Assembly (NCBI GenBank): GCA_013407085.1
Contig: JACCGJ010025996.1
Coordinates: forward strand, 1 to 64,000
Direction: 5' to 3'
Origin: Atriophallophorus winterbourni
Taxonomy: Eukaryota; Platyhelminthes; Trematoda; Plagiorchiida; Microphallidae
Length of the DNA stretch: 64,000 nt
How positions within the stretch are numbered: the first letter of the stretch is position 1; each line of letters begins with the position of its first letter. A program made the translations under genes and the position numbers. Shown here piece after piece: positions 63,636 to 64,000 of the stretch. The notes below the pieces were generated by a model. The model did not search any database. It worked only from the letters and a program-made list of their open reading frames with translations, and was not told where the DNA came from.

Positions 63636-64000
63636 TCAAGTCAGAATCAGGTCGATCCTCATTCGTCTTCGTATAAAATCACACAAACCAAGGATGGCCA
63701 TTTGCTCTTGATACGGGACCCGCTGCATCCCTTCAACTAACTTTGTAGCTTTGTGGTGTATTGGATCCATGATCTCGATGTCTTTACGCAACCACGTTTC
63801 CCAGGCTGGGATCGAATAATCCATCGTTGGATGGATGTAAGTATTTAAAATATGAAGAATTGTTTTGCGTGAGAACCGTCCGAAAATTATTCTCAGGAAT
63901 CCTAATATACCACATGCCCGATTAAACACTTTTCTACAATGCATATTCGGTTTCAGGTTATTAGTAATCCAAATTCCGAGGTCCTTTTCAGCGGTGGTGC
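63636..64000 (-). pseudogene. Reverse transcriptase C-terminal relic, minus strand, cut by window edge
   Basis: From the edge: TTAEKDLGIWITNNLKPN, then CRKVFNRACGILGFLRIIFG, YIHPTMDYSIPAWETWLRKD and LGLCDFIRRRMRIDLIL. This is the normal order after the RT palm in CR1-like elements and is open for about 120 codons, better kept than most relics here. The core would lie beyond 64000. Confidence 0.75.

Noticed and set aside
1..64000. CRISPR arrays, rRNA, tRNA genes, bacterial operons
   Set aside because: None seen. The repeats are interspersed or microsatellite, and the gene structure is eukaryotic.

Overview
This is AT-rich, intron- and retrotransposon-rich eukaryotic DNA. No bacterial-type operons, ribosome binding sites or long intact ORFs are visible. 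The content points to a trematode flatworm, most likely a schistosomatid blood fluke: many broken CR1/Jockey-like non-LTR reverse transcriptase relics, 3' tails with a C-x2-C finger followed by AAC-rich ends, degenerate hammerhead-ribozyme repeats and, above all, a gene built almost entirely of tiny symmetric exons (the schistosome micro-exon gene, MEG, architecture). The species is an inference.

The main result is one plus-strand micro-exon gene filling 13.8-62.5 kb. A TATA box (13797-13804) precedes a first exon (13841-13901) that encodes a signal peptide and ends in phase 1. I then find about 30 internal exons of 6-39 nt. Each lies between an AG acceptor and a GT donor, each is a multiple of 3, each is open in the same phase-1 register, and no consecutive junction creates a stop codon. 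The terminal exon (62422-62468) enters in the same phase, ends in a basic tail, and its TAA overlaps an AATAAA signal. With all candidates the product would be about 250 aa; with only the stronger exons about 216 aa. About 25 internal exons are well supported; those at 31044, 34179, 37777, 39560 and 44360 are less certain. Because every exon is symmetric, most exon skipping keeps the frame, so the locus looks built to make many secreted variants. Two neighbouring exon pairs (25978/27297 and 50131/50558) look like recent duplicates.

Layout. 1-11955: two full copies and one partial copy of a tandem 4.7-kb unit made of retrotransposon relics in both orientations. 12.5-13.4 kb: further relics. 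13.7-62.5 kb: the micro-exon gene, whose introns hold CR1-like relics, hammerhead-type repeats, finger-bearing tails, TA, ATC and GAA microsatellites, a GC-rich retroelement piece (50.75-51.2 kb) and a broken minus-strand non-LTR element with endonuclease and reverse transcriptase parts (58.9-61.2 kb). The last intron is mostly a TATC array. 62.5-64 kb: more hammerhead-type repeats and a minus-strand reverse transcriptase relic cut by the window edge.

All exon calls come from reading splice signals, lengths and phase by eye. No transcript, alignment or database search was available.
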